64,000 nucleotides of DNA from Bradyrhizobium liaoningense (GCF_018130825.1 NZ_JAFCJS010000006.1:533169-597168), one strand, 5' to 3'. Shown: positions 28,916 to 37,161, counted from the first letter of the stretch. The notes: generated by a model not told the origin, from the letters alone. A program made the numbers and translations.

Positions 28916-29128
28916 GGCTATTGGTGACCCGGAATCCCCTCTTGGCCCTGCTGGTGCGCGTGGGCCACTTCCCCGGTCTCCCTATAGCGCAGTTCCATTA
29001 CCAAGTAATTGGGCATTATGGCTAAATTCCTGATGCGACGCAGCAAATCCTTGCAACCGGGAGCAGACCAGCAGTAGCGAGCCGTAGCTGAAGGGAATGT
29101 GAATAAGTCCCTGATTTCCTTCTCTTTA

Positions 29129-29153
29129 GGAACGCTGACCACAATTCGCCGTT
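29129..29153 (+). promoter_or_regulatory. EcfG-type general-stress promoter
   Basis: GGAAC at 29129-29133, a 16-base spacer and CGTT at 29150-29153 match the alphaproteobacterial sigma-EcfG consensus GGAAC-N16/17-CGTT exactly. The gene at 29228 starts about 75 bases downstream, in the right direction. The assignment is by pattern only. Confidence 0.6.
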
Positions 29154-29227
29154 GGCGTGGAACGCCGTATGACGGTATCGTGGCGTGACGGGTGTCGCGC
29201 GTGGATGCGCGGCCGGGGGTGAGTTCG

Positions 29228-30085
29228 ATGACCTTGGCAATGTTGATCGTGGGGATTGTCGCCGTTGTGGCGGGCCTCCTTGCGATCCTGTTTGGCTTTA
29301 CCGTCAGGGAATTCAGCCTCGGCAGCACTCTCATAATCTCCGGCACGATCGGAGTCTGCTCCGGGATGTTACTGGCGGGCCTGCATCTGGTGCTGCTGGA
29401 GCTGAAGGGGATCGCCCGCCGGCTCGCGGATGCACCATCCGAGGTGCGGGTCAGGCCCGTGCTGCCGGGCCTGGCGGTGCAGGGCGCGCCTTCGTCCGAG
29501 CCGATCTCTGCTCCGGCCATGCGGGCCGAGCCGACGCCTCCGCCATCGCCGGCGGTGGTGCCGCCATGGCTAGGCGAAGCACCGGCGCGGGAGCGTCCGC
29601 GCGCCGAGTCGCCGCCGGAGCCGGTCGCCGCGACGCCTCCGGAACCGCCGCGCCGTCGCAACCTGATGTTCGCCTCGACCTCGCGCAAGGAGCGCGAACG
29701 CGCGGAGGCCAAGGCCGCCGAGGGCGCGCCGCCGTCTGAGGAGCCCGTAGCGCCTGCCGCGCCGGAGACCCCGCCCGCGAGCTTCGACGATGCCTGGCCG
29801 AAGCCGGATCGCATGCGCCCGCCGGAACCGCCGGCTGTCGCACGCCGTCCGTCCCCGCCACCGCGCTCGCCCTCGACTTTCACCGAGGCTCCCCCGCCGC
29901 CGCTTGCAGCCGAGCCGGAGCCGGCGGCCGAGCAGCCGCCTGTGACGGTGCTCAAGTCCGGCATCGTCGACGGTATGGCCTATTCGCTCTATTCCGACGG
30001 CTCGATCGAAGCGCAGATGCCGGAGGGCATGATGCGCTTTGCCTCGATCGACGAGTTGCGCGCGCATCTCGATCAACGGTCCTGA
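29228..30085 (+). CDS. Two-helix membrane protein with Pro-rich linker and conserved C-terminal domain
   Basis: Function unknown; 285 residues from ATG at 29228. Two transmembrane helices lie at the N-terminus (LAMLIVGIVAVVAGLLAILF and LIISGTIGVCSGMLLAGLHL). About 150 residues of Pro/Ala/Glu-rich disordered linker follow (for example PTPPPSPAVVPPW and EAPPPPLAAEPEPAAE). A short ordered C-terminus, VLKSGIVDGMAYSLYSDGSI followed by MRFASIDELRAHL, is likely a small beta-rich domain in the cytoplasm. An EcfG-type promoter at 29129-29153 suggests general-stress expression. The architecture suggests a scaffold or tether. Confidence 0.75.
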   Translation: MTLAMLIVGIVAVVAGLLAILFGFTVREFSLGSTLIISGTIGVCSGMLLAGLHLVLLELKGIARRLADAPSEVRVRPVLPGLAVQGAPSSEPISAPAMRAEPTPPPSPAVVPPWLGEAPARERPRAESPPEPVAATPPEPPRRRNLMFASTSRKERERAEAKAAEGAPPSEEPVAPAAPETPPASFDDAWPKPDRMRPPEPPAVARRPSPPPRSPSTFTEAPPPPLAAEPEPAAEQPPVTVLKSGIVDGMAYSLYSDGSIEAQMPEGMMRFASIDELRAHLDQRS

Positions 30086-30241
30086 GACCTCGCGCACGCA
30101 AGTAAAACGCGACCGCTCTTGTCTCGTCGTCAGTCGTCAGCTCATATTCGCCAGTTGTCGTATTTTCGCCGAACGTATTGTTGACACGGAATACTTTGGC
30201 GCCGTCAATCCCAAGCGGCGCAACAGGGAAGGGGCAAGCCC

Positions 30242-30658
30242 ATGTCGGATGCCGGGGCTAAGAATTTCATCGAGCTGACGGCGACTATCGTGTCGGCCTA
30301 TCTCGGCAACAATCCGACGCCGGCCGCAGAGATTCCGAACCTGATCAGCCAAGTGCATGGCGCCCTGGTGCGGGTCTCGACGGGCCGCACCGAGGCGGCG
30401 CCGCTCGAGCCGGCAAAGCCTGCTGTGTCGCTGAAGAAGTCGATCGCGCCCGACTATCTCGTCTGTCTGGAGGACGGCAAGCGCTTCAAGTCGCTGAAGC
30501 GCCACCTGCGCACCCAGTACAACATGACGCCGGAGCAGTATCGCGAGAAATGGGGCCTGCCCGCCGACTATCCCATGGTCGCGCCGAACTACGCGGTGGC
30601 GCGCTCGCAGCTGGCCAAGCAGATGGGCCTCGGGCAGCAGCAGCGGAAGCGGAAGTAG
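30242..30658 (+). CDS. Ros/MucR family transcriptional regulator with altered zinc ligands
   Basis: A 138-residue global-regulator-type protein. The N-terminal half (SDAGAKNFIELTATIVSAYL, NNPTPAAEIPNLISQVHGAL) is the MucR oligomerisation region. The DNA-binding part is YLVCLEDGKRFKSLKRHLRTQ followed by MTPEQYREKWGLPADYPMVA. Canonical Ros zinc fingers use C-x2-C and H-x3/4-H; here the second Cys position is Asp (CLED) and the second His is missing after RHLRTQY, so classical Cys2His2 coordination is not possible. Zinc-free MucR homologues (Ml proteins) are known. TTGACA at 30181-30186 could be its -35 element. Confidence 0.92.
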   Translation: MSDAGAKNFIELTATIVSAYLGNNPTPAAEIPNLISQVHGALVRVSTGRTEAAPLEPAKPAVSLKKSIAPDYLVCLEDGKRFKSLKRHLRTQYNMTPEQYREKWGLPADYPMVAPNYAVARSQLAKQMGLGQQQRKRK

Positions 30659-30693
30659 TTCGGGGGCGTGATAGGCCGCCGCTCGATAGGTCT

Positions 30694-30785
30694 CGTAGGG
30701 TGGGCAAAGGCGCGAAGCGCCGTGCCCACGAGCTTGCTTTAATTGCACTCAGATGGTGGGCACGCTTCGCTATGCCCACCCTACG
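30694..30785. repeat. Palindromic intergenic repeat, GTAGGGTGGGCAAAG type
   Basis: CGTAGGGTGGGCAAAGGCG at the left and ATGCCCACCCTACG at the right are inverted, with the inner pair CCGTGCCCACGAG / TGGTGGGCACGC. It is close kin of 7122-7215. It lies between the convergent MucR-type and SufE genes. Confidence 0.85.
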
Positions 30786-30788
30786 GCA

Positions 30789-31217
30789 TCACGTAGCTTC
30801 CGCCAGCGCCTCTTTCGCATCCGTCTTGATGCGTTCGACCATCGAGCGCAGGCCGTTGGAGCGCTGCGGGGTCAGATGATCGCGGAAGCCGAACTCGTTG
30901 AACACGGCGATCGCGTCGGTCGCGAGGATCTCCTGCGGCGTGCGGCCGGAATAGAGCGCGAGCACGATCGCGACCAGCCCGCGCACGATATGGGCGTCGC
31001 TGTCGCCGCGATATTTCAGGATCGGCGCGCCACCATCGCGGTCGATCAGCTTCTGCAGCCAGACCTGGCTGACGCAGCCCTGCACCTTGTTCTCGGCGGA
31101 GTGCTCGCCCTCCGGCATCGGTTCCAGGGTGCGGCCGAGCTCGATGACGTACCGGTAGCGGTCGTCCCACTCGTCCAGAATCTCGAAATTGTCCCTGATT
31201 TCGTCAATCGTCGTCAT
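30789..31217 (-). CDS. SufE family cysteine-desulfuration protein
   Basis: Accepts persulfide sulfur from a SufS-type cysteine desulfurase and passes it to the Fe-S scaffold. It has 142 residues, normal for SufE. The acceptor is Cys48 in NKVQGCVSQVWLQ. IDEIRDNFEILDEWDDRYRY is the standard N-terminal helix pair, and GLVAIVLALYSGRTPQEIL and the C-terminal PQRSNGLRSMVERIK complete the family pattern. No suf operon is adjacent; isolated sufE genes are common in rhizobia. It converges on the MucR-type gene across a palindromic repeat. Confidence 0.93.
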   Translation of the reverse strand: MTTIDEIRDNFEILDEWDDRYRYVIELGRTLEPMPEGEHSAENKVQGCVSQVWLQKLIDRDGGAPILKYRGDSDAHIVRGLVAIVLALYSGRTPQEILATDAIAVFNEFGFRDHLTPQRSNGLRSMVERIKTDAKEALAEAT

Positions 31218-31285
31218 ATCGGCCCACAGTTCCCGTTAGGGCCAATATAGGGACGCGAAGCCGTGAAATCGATAGGGTTTGGGCC

Positions 31286-31744
31286 CTAATTCGCTGCCTG
31301 GGGGCCGCGCCATTCCAGCGCGAGGTCGTCCTGGGTCAGGGTGTCGCGCGGCGCCTCGCTCGCGGCCGCGTCGCCGTCGCCGGCCATCGCGATCGAGCCG
31401 GTATGGTCGGGTGCCTTCTTATGGTCGTTCTTGGTGCCGTCGTTCTTGGTGCCGTCGTTCTTGTCGTTGGTGATCTGCTCTTTCTTGTCGTTGATGATCT
31501 GATAGATCTTCTTCGCGCCGTCCTGGGCGCGCTGGCCGATGATGGTCGCGGCCTGGCCGCCGACCTCGCAGGCCGCCGGCTGTCGCTTGCAGAACTGGGT
31601 CATGTCGGAGACGGCCGCGGTCGCAGCCTGCACCGCATCGGCGGCGCCGATCTGCGGCAGCTTCTCCGATTCGGGTGTCTTGTCCCGTGGCAGCAGCACC
31701 AGCACCAGCCCGAGCCAGAATGTGATGCGGAGCAGAAAGCGCAT
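31286..31744 (-). CDS. DUF5330-like membrane-anchored small protein
   Basis: Function unknown. It has 152 residues from ATG at 31742-31744, where the protein opens with one hydrophobic helix, MRFLLRITFWLGLVLVLLP; upstream in-frame codons lack membrane or conserved character. The next part (AADAVQAATAAVSDMTQFCK, RQPAACEVGGQAATIIGQRA) has two Cys and matches the DUF5330 group of Rhizobiales. The C-terminal third is polar, with short tandem repeats of NDKNDGTKNDGTKND, then low-complexity sequence. The repeat suggests variable length between strains. Confidence 0.75.
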   Translation of the reverse strand: MRFLLRITFWLGLVLVLLPRDKTPESEKLPQIGAADAVQAATAAVSDMTQFCKRQPAACEVGGQAATIIGQRAQDGAKKIYQIINDKKEQITNDKNDGTKNDGTKNDHKKAPDHTGSIAMAGDGDAAASEAPRDTLTQDDLALEWRGPQAAN

Positions 31745-32135
31745 CTTGTCGACCTGTACGTTAGATCCCGCCGCGGCGATGTCCGCAGAGCGCGTCGGAC
31801 CTAGCAACCCTCGATAAATCGCAAGTGATTGCCTTGAGCTTAATTCGCGGAAAATTGACGCAAAAATCTTCGCACGCCCCGGTCTCGTAAATTTTTCATT
31901 GATGCCGCCGCCCGTGGCCTTCCGGGGGCGGCGCATCCACCAATTCGAAACCATGCTGGGGACGCTGAAACCCTGTGTTCACCATCCTCACCGAAGACGT
32001 CGTCAAATCGTCTAAAAAGCTCCGCGACGACACGGTGTCCGGCCGCGCGCGGTGTCGCCTTAGCACTCGTTTAAGGTCGCTCTGACACGGTGGCTCAACG
32101 ACAAGGAGGCGTTCCGGCGCGTCTTCTCAAGACGA
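31745..32135. other. 391-bp divergent intergenic region
   Basis: This lies between the DUF5330-like gene and the histidine kinase. No gene or palindrome is supported. AAGGAGG at 32103-32109 is a perfect Shine-Dalgarno-like string but no start codon lies at normal spacing, so it is probably coincidental or marks a short leader. No complete CtrA or EcfG element was seen. Confidence 0.45.
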
Positions 32136-34022
32136 TTGAGCCGAAGCGCGAGACCCGTGACAGTTTTGAGTATCATCCGCGATTGTCTCGATGCGCTGCT
32201 GCATCCCTCCGCGCGTTACGATGCGCTGACGCGAGCGCGCCATCGTGCCTTCATGGCGCCGCGGCTGCTGGGCAGCCTGGCAGCGTTCGCCGCATTCCCC
32301 GTCTATCTCGCCATGCGTGGCGCGCCGAGCGCGGTCGAGGTCGCGGCCTTTGCCTGGCTGATCGCGCCGATCATGCTGTCCTGGTTCCTGTCGCGGACCG
32401 GCCGTTACGAGGGCGCGCATGTGCTGTCATCGCTGGCGCTCTCCGGCCTCATCATGGCGGTCGCGATCACGACGGGCGGTATCGAATCATTTGCCGCGGT
32501 CTGGCTGGTGGTGGTTCCCCTTGAAGCTGCGCTGTCGGCCTCGCGCCGCGTCGCGGCCTTCGCCTCGCTGCTCGCGCTGTCCTGCGCCGGCATGCTGATC
32601 CTCGTCAGCCAGCTCGGCTGGCTGCCGGTGGAGGAGCCGAGCGCTGCGCAGCGCGGCGTGCTGATGGCCTTCGGCGTCGCCTCGGCCACTCTTTATGCAG
32701 CGGGCCTTGCCTTCGGCGCGGAATCGCTCGCGCGCACCAGCGTTGCGCTGCTGTCGCGCGAGGAGGAGCGCTACCGCCTGCTCGCGCGCAACATGAGCGA
32801 CGTCATCTCGCGGCATCAGCGCAACGGCGCGGTGCAGTTCATCTCGCCGGCCGCCGAGGCCATGCTCGGCCTATCAGTCGCGCAACTGCACGGCCACGGC
32901 CTGTTCGACCGCGTCCATGTCGCCGATCGTCCGGCCTATCTCACCGCGCTGTCGGACGCCGCGCGCGGCGAGGTGCGCAGCGTCGAGTTCCGGTTGCGGC
33001 GCGAGCCTGCAGGTTCCGAGCGCAGCCAGGTCGATTTCATCTGGGTCGAGATGCGCTGCCGGCCGCTCGACCAGGATCAGGGCCGCGATCCCGCCCGCGA
33101 GGCCGAAGTCGTCGCCGTGATGCGCGACGTCACCGATCGCAAGCATTCCGAGCAGGCGCTCGATCAGGCCCGCAGCGCGGCGGAAGCCGCCGATGCCGCC
33201 AAGACGCGCTTCCTCGCCACCATGAGCCATGAATTGCGCACGCCGCTCAATGCCATCATCGGCTTCTCCGAGATGATCGCGCAGGAGCAGGCCCTGATGC
33301 TGGGCGCGGCCCAGCGCAAGGAATACGCCCAGCTCATCAACGATTCCGGCCAGCATCTGCTCTCGGTCGTCAACGGCATCCTCGACATGTCCAAGATGGA
33401 ATCGGGCAATTTCGAGATCGCATCGGAACCGTTCGCGCCGCGCGCTTCGCTATTGCATTGCTGCAATCTGCTGGCGCTGAAGGCGCGGGAGAACGGCATC
33501 GACCTCGTCACCGACGCGCCGCAGGACCTGCCGGTCATGACCGGCGATCCCAGGGCCTTCAAGCAGATCGTGCTCAACCTCGTCGCCAACGCCATCAAGT
33601 TCACCGAGCGCGGCGGTCAGGTCTCCGTGTCCGCTGCTGTGACCGGATCGCAGCTCACGCTGCGCATCAGCGACACCGGCGTCGGCATCGCGCCGGACGA
33701 TCTCAAGCGCATCGGCGCGCCGTTCTTCCAGGCCGGCAAGACCTATCAGCGCCGTCACGAAGGTACCGGACTTGGATTGTCCATCGTCAAGAGTCTCGTG
33801 GCATTGCATCTCGGCGAATTGACGGTACAAAGCCGGTTGGGTGAGGGCACTGCCGTCACCGTCAAGCTGCCGCTCGTCTATACGCCGCCGCAAGCCAAAC
33901 CGGTCGAGAGCAAGGTCACGACCTTGACGCCGGTGCCGCGCCAGGAACTTCACGAAGTGCTTCGCGAAGAACTTCACGAAGAACTCAACGATCAACCCGC
34001 TCCGGTGAAGAAAAGTGCCTAA
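32136..34022 (+). CDS. Membrane PAS-domain sensor histidine kinase (DivJ/PleC-like group)
   Basis: A hybrid-free sensor kinase of up to 628 residues. About six transmembrane helices span 41-200, a PAS domain spans about 210-335 (YRLLARNMSDVISRHQRNGA, ending RDVTDRKHSEQAL), then the HisKA H-box FLATMSHELRTPLNAIIGF with phospho-acceptor His365. The HATPase has N-box LNLVANAIKF, G1 DTGVGIAPDD and G2 GTGLGLSIVKSL. No receiver domain follows. The start is uncertain (TTG 32136, GTG 32157 or TTG 32166). The C-terminal tail repeats ELHEVLREELHEELND. The topology resembles the cell-cycle kinases DivJ/PleC of alphaproteobacteria, but this is inference. Confidence 0.88.
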   Translation: MSRSARPVTVLSIIRDCLDALLHPSARYDALTRARHRAFMAPRLLGSLAAFAAFPVYLAMRGAPSAVEVAAFAWLIAPIMLSWFLSRTGRYEGAHVLSSLALSGLIMAVAITTGGIESFAAVWLVVVPLEAALSASRRVAAFASLLALSCAGMLILVSQLGWLPVEEPSAAQRGVLMAFGVASATLYAAGLAFGAESLARTSVALLSREEERYRLLARNMSDVISRHQRNGAVQFISPAAEAMLGLSVAQLHGHGLFDRVHVADRPAYLTALSDAARGEVRSVEFRLRREPAGSERSQVDFIWVEMRCRPLDQDQGRDPAREAEVVAVMRDVTDRKHSEQALDQARSAAEAADAAKTRFLATMSHELRTPLNAIIGFSEMIAQEQALMLGAAQRKEYAQLINDSGQHLLSVVNGILDMSKMESGNFEIASEPFAPRASLLHCCNLLALKARENGIDLVTDAPQDLPVMTGDPRAFKQIVLNLVANAIKFTERGGQVSVSAAVTGSQLTLRISDTGVGIAPDDLKRIGAPFFQAGKTYQRRHEGTGLGLSIVKSLVALHLGELTVQSRLGEGTAVTVKLPLVYTPPQAKPVESKVTTLTPVPRQELHEVLREELHEELNDQPAPVKKSA

Positions 34023-34710
34023 GAAGTCTGCCAAGGATGAAGCTGCTCCGCGCCGCCGTGGTGCCAAGGCTGCGGTCATCGATGTCGAGACCGAGCGCAA
34101 CCTCGTGATGCGCGTGTTGCTGCACAGCCCCAAGGACACGATGGCCGGCCTCGTTGCCGTCGCCGCGATCGGTGCGATCGTCGCCAATGCGCTGTTCCTG
34201 CAGACCGGCCGGCATCCGGCACCGATGTTCGGCACCGTGATCAATCTTCCCGCGCCGTCCTCGGTGCCGCTGTCGAATCCCATGCCGCGTCCGCGCCCGG
34301 TCGGCGCCGATACCTCGCCACTCGAGCCGAGAGCGACCGAGTTTCGCGTCGAGCCGAAACCTGCCGAGCGCGCCGCTGAGAAGCCGGTCGAGGCGACCGC
34401 ATCGACGCCGCGCGCGGGCAACGATCCCATGACCAATTTGGTCAAGGCGACGACGTCGACGCCGCCGTCCGCGATCCGTCCGCCAGCGCCGATCCCGCAG
34501 CAGAGCCCGGCCGCGCGGCGCATCGCCGGCGTGCAGCGCGCGTTGTCCGAATACGGCTATGGCAACCTGAAGATCACGGGCACGATGGGCGGCGAAACCC
34601 AGTCCGCGATCCAGAAATTCGAGCGCGAGCACAAGATGCCCGTCACCGGCCAGGTCTCCGATCGCCTGCTGCGCGAGCTCGCCGCCGCGATCGGTCATCC
34701 CGTCGAATGA
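34015..34710 (+). CDS. Membrane-anchored peptidoglycan-binding domain protein
   Basis: 231 residues, starting at GTG 34015 and overlapping the kinase stop by eight bases, so it is translationally coupled. The basic N-terminus (PKKSAKDEAAPRRRGAKAA) precedes one transmembrane helix near 43-62 (MAGLVAVAAIGAIVANALFL). A Pro-rich linker follows, then a C-terminal PG_binding_1 domain (AARRIAGVQRALSEYGYG, GETQSAIQKFEREHKMPVTG). The topology is type II, with the wall-binding domain in the periplasm. The pairing suggests the kinase responds to, or acts with, the state of the cell wall (inference). Confidence 0.85.
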   Translation: MPKKSAKDEAAPRRRGAKAAVIDVETERNLVMRVLLHSPKDTMAGLVAVAAIGAIVANALFLQTGRHPAPMFGTVINLPAPSSVPLSNPMPRPRPVGADTSPLEPRATEFRVEPKPAERAAEKPVEATASTPRAGNDPMTNLVKATTSTPPSAIRPPAPIPQQSPAARRIAGVQRALSEYGYGNLKITGTMGGETQSAIQKFEREHKMPVTGQVSDRLLRELAAAIGHPVE

Positions 34711-34768
34711 TCGTCACGCCTCAGCGCAAGGCTGGTGCTGATCGCGGCACTGGCCTATCGTCCTTTCC

Positions 34769-35113
34769 ATGCGTTTGAAATCCAACATATGGGTCGCGGC
34801 CTATTTGCGCCGCTGTCAGACCGAGGGCGTGTTCGGCGCGGTGCGCCGTCGCGGCGCCGAGGAGGCGGGTGCGGTGTTCGTGAAAGTGTCGCTGCTCGAC
34901 GGCCATGCGATGCTCTACGTGCCGGCGCCGCAGACCGTCTATGACGACGGCCGGCCGGTCGATCGTTTCTTCGTGCCGGTGGCACCGCAGCCGTTGCCGG
35001 AGCACACGATCGAGGAACGGCTGACCAAGGAGCTCCGCTTCGATCCGGATGCATGGATCGTCGAGACCGAGGATCGCGCCGGGCGGCATTTTCTCGAACT
35101 GGCGAAGACCTGA
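34769..35113 (+). CDS. DUF1491 family protein
   Basis: Function unknown; a 114-residue protein of an alphaproteobacterial family. Characteristic blocks are MRLKSNIWVAAYLRRCQTEG, AVRRRGAEEAGAVFVKV and ERLTKELRFDPDAWIVETED. The length is normal for the family. The basic N-terminal helix and a small beta-rich core suggest a soluble cytosolic protein. It lies 58 bases after the peptidoglycan-binding gene and may share its transcript. Confidence 0.88.
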   Translation: MRLKSNIWVAAYLRRCQTEGVFGAVRRRGAEEAGAVFVKVSLLDGHAMLYVPAPQTVYDDGRPVDRFFVPVAPQPLPEHTIEERLTKELRFDPDAWIVETEDRAGRHFLELAKT

Positions 35114-35129
35114 CGAGCGCGACGGCCAA

Positions 35130-35612
35130 TTACCTTTCGGCGAGCTCCGTCAGCTTTGTGCCGGCGATGCGAAAGAACCGCTTTTCCGGCAGCGCCTGTC
35201 CTCCGAGCATTTCATAGAACTGCTGAAGCCGCAGATCGACCGCATCGACAGTCCAATCGATGCGGTCGTGCCCTTCTTGCCGGGCGATCGCCGCAAGGCG
35301 CGCCATGAGCCTCCGCCCCAGTCCGCTGCTACGTCGATCGTGACGCACGTAGAGCTCCTTCAGGAAGAAGCCCGACGTCAAACCGGGGCCGGGATAGATC
35401 GCACTGAAGCACGCAAAGCCGGCGACCCCGTCGTTCTCGCAGGCCAGCAGGATACGCGATCCTGTCGGCCTCGACCTCAGCCCGTCGATGATCAAGTCCC
35501 TCGCGGGACAGCGGGCGCGATAGTGGGCCTGCATTTCGATCATCGCATCGGCGACGTCGTCGAAATCGGCTTCAGTGATCTCCCTGAAAGCCGTCGGAGC
35601 AATCTGGCCCAT
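35130..35612 (-). CDS. GNAT family N-acetyltransferase
   Basis: An acetyl-CoA-dependent N-acetyltransferase, 160 residues. The GNAT core is visible: an N-terminal REITEADFDDVADAMIEMQA helix region, the beta4 segment FFLKELYVRHDRRSSGLGRR with the pyrophosphate-binding R/Q-x-x-G-x-G/A variant SSGLGRRLM, and the C-terminal LRLQQFYEMLGGQALPEKRF. The substrate (amine, peptide or small molecule) cannot be inferred. It converges on DUF1491 with 16 bases between the stops. Confidence 0.88.
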   Translation of the reverse strand: MGQIAPTAFREITEADFDDVADAMIEMQAHYRARCPARDLIIDGLRSRPTGSRILLACENDGVAGFACFSAIYPGPGLTSGFFLKELYVRHDRRSSGLGRRLMARLAAIARQEGHDRIDWTVDAVDLRLQQFYEMLGGQALPEKRFFRIAGTKLTELAER

Positions 35613-35721
35613 GGTTTATTGATCCGTCTGGTCGGTCGACGCACAGCCGCGTTTGCGGACGACGACGCTCCGCCTTTTGGACCAGCTCGTGGTCCGTGTC
35701 GAGTTGGATCGAGCCGGCGCT

Positions 35722-36699
35722 CTAGTGATCGGACGACCCGCCGGTGCCGGTCCGCACCGCAGGCGCGGAGCCGGGCTGCACGCCCGGTCGCGTCTGGCTT
35801 GCGCCCGCGCGGGCGCGCTGGCGTTCGCCGTCATGCAGCGTCGACTGGTACTTCGCCCGCGTGACCGCGAGCGTCGAGCCGCGCCAGGCCGCCAGCATCA
35901 CCAGCGCCGAGCGGTCGTCGAGGCGGTCGTAGAGCCGCGACAGCCGGTACACCTCGTTCACGGAATTGCCGATCTCCGGCTTGAAGAACAGCAGGATACG
36001 CTGGAAGTTCGGGCTCGGCATGTCGAGCGCGCGCGCGGCGACCGCGAGCGCTTCGCCACCGGGATCGTCGACGATCTGGGCTGCGACGCGCGAGGGAAGG
36101 ATCAGGCTGTCGCCGAGCTCGAGGGTGAAGTTCTCGACATCATTGGCGATCGCCGCCATCTCCAGGATATGGATCGCGCGCTTGGCGCGTACGGTCGGAA
36201 TCCGCGGCGCGGCCTTCAGCGGCGTCTGTGCCAGATTGTGCAGGATCAGCGCGCGCTCGGGCGCGCCGGCGCGGAAGAACATGTCGTGGATCTCGGCGGC
36301 GTCCTTCGGCTGCATCGCCAAGTTCGCGGCCATGCGCTGCTCGGCCTCGGTCGGAGCGCGGGCCGGGGAGGGGGCCGGCGCGGGCGCGGGGATTTCGCGC
36401 GCCAGCGGAACCCTGCGGCCTTCCTGGGCCGCGACCAGCCCGAGCTTCTGCAGCACCGGGACCGGCGTCTGCGGATAGACCGCGAGCTTCGCCTTGATGG
36501 CGGCGCGCGTCGCATCGTCGACCTGGTCGATCAGCCGCGTCGAAAGCTCGATGAACTGACGTTGCTCGTCATCGCTGTGGACGCGCGTCTGGACATAGAG
36601 GTCAGTCAGCACGCGCAGCAGCGTCGGCCGAACATCGACGCCTTCGCGACGGGAGAGGCTCATCAGCCCGTCGAATCCGGGAAACAGCGACTTGGTCAT
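35722..36699 (-). CDS. DUF2336 family protein
   Basis: A 325-residue all-helical cytosolic protein of the alphaproteobacterial DUF2336 family. Recognisable parts are LLRVLTDLYVQTRVHSDDEQ near the start, VDDATRAAIKAKLAVYPQTP and the C-terminal half LYDRLDDRSALVMLAAWRG. A Pro/Ala insert (EIPAPAPAPSPARAPTEA) splits the helical blocks, and the last ~35 residues are disordered. No enzyme motif is visible. Its divergent promoter region holds two CtrA-like boxes, which suggests cell-cycle control of this or the opposite gene. Confidence 0.88.
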   Translation of the reverse strand: MTKSLFPGFDGLMSLSRREGVDVRPTLLRVLTDLYVQTRVHSDDEQRQFIELSTRLIDQVDDATRAAIKAKLAVYPQTPVPVLQKLGLVAAQEGRRVPLAREIPAPAPAPSPARAPTEAEQRMAANLAMQPKDAAEIHDMFFRAGAPERALILHNLAQTPLKAAPRIPTVRAKRAIHILEMAAIANDVENFTLELGDSLILPSRVAAQIVDDPGGEALAVAARALDMPSPNFQRILLFFKPEIGNSVNEVYRLSRLYDRLDDRSALVMLAAWRGSTLAVTRAKYQSTLHDGERQRARAGASQTRPGVQPGSAPAVRTGTGGSSDH

Positions 36700-36756
36700 G
36701 GAGGCGTACGCAACTCGGAAAAGATACCTGCGGAGGGGAGCCTAGCGCAGGTTCCT

Positions 36757-36771
36757 TTAAAGGCTCGTTAA
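36757..36771. promoter_or_regulatory. Full CtrA-type binding site
   Basis: TTAA-AGGCTCG-TTAA is a perfect match to the CtrA consensus TTAA-N7-TTAA. It lies 58 bases upstream of the DUF2336 start (leftward) and about 190 upstream of the small gene at 36957 (rightward). Binding is not demonstrated. Confidence 0.65.
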
Positions 36772-36870
36772 GGAAAACGAGGGGTGAAGCAGACCCTTAA
36801 ATTTAGGGCCTTCTCGTGCCGCAACGGGACGGCGCGGCGCGGTCCGTGCGGTTACGGTCCGAAGGGCATG

Positions 36871-36885
36871 TTTACACCCCGTTAA
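36871..36885. promoter_or_regulatory. Near-consensus CtrA-type site
   Basis: TTTA-CACCCCG-TTAA differs from the CtrA consensus at one base of the first half-site. It lies about 75 bases upstream of the ATG at 36957, a good position to act on that promoter. Confidence 0.5.
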
Positions 36886-36956
36886 CCATGAACTGATCTT
36901 AATGATCGCCATGTTGCAGGGGCGTATTTGATCGCGCGGCAATTGAGAGAGCTGAC

Positions 36957-37145
36957 ATGGGGACCATCATCGAATTTCCGGCCGGTCGCCGGGTAGGCTC
37001 GTCGGGGGACGTCACACCGCATGCGGAGATGGGGACGATTCTGATCCTCCCGGTGATCCGCATCGAGCGCCAGAGCGACGAAACCAGTGGCGATCGCGGG
37101 CCGGAACAGGGCACAGCGCCGGGGCGCCGTCGTCGCCGTCGCTGA
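36957..37145 (+). CDS. Small Arg-rich-tailed protein of unknown function
   Basis: A 62-residue open frame from an ATG with GAGAG about seven bases upstream. The sequence opens MGTIIEFPAGRR and later repeats MGTILILPVIRIE, then ends in TAPGRRRRRR. No family is recognised, and the internal near-repeat (MGTI-I-x-P) is the main feature. It sits directly downstream of two CtrA-like boxes and 16 bases before the lipoprotein gene, so it could be its operon partner or a leader peptide. It may not be a real protein. Confidence 0.45.
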   Translation: MGTIIEFPAGRRVGSSGDVTPHAEMGTILILPVIRIERQSDETSGDRGPEQGTAPGRRRRRR

Positions 37146-37161
37146 CGTCCGGCTCTTTGCA

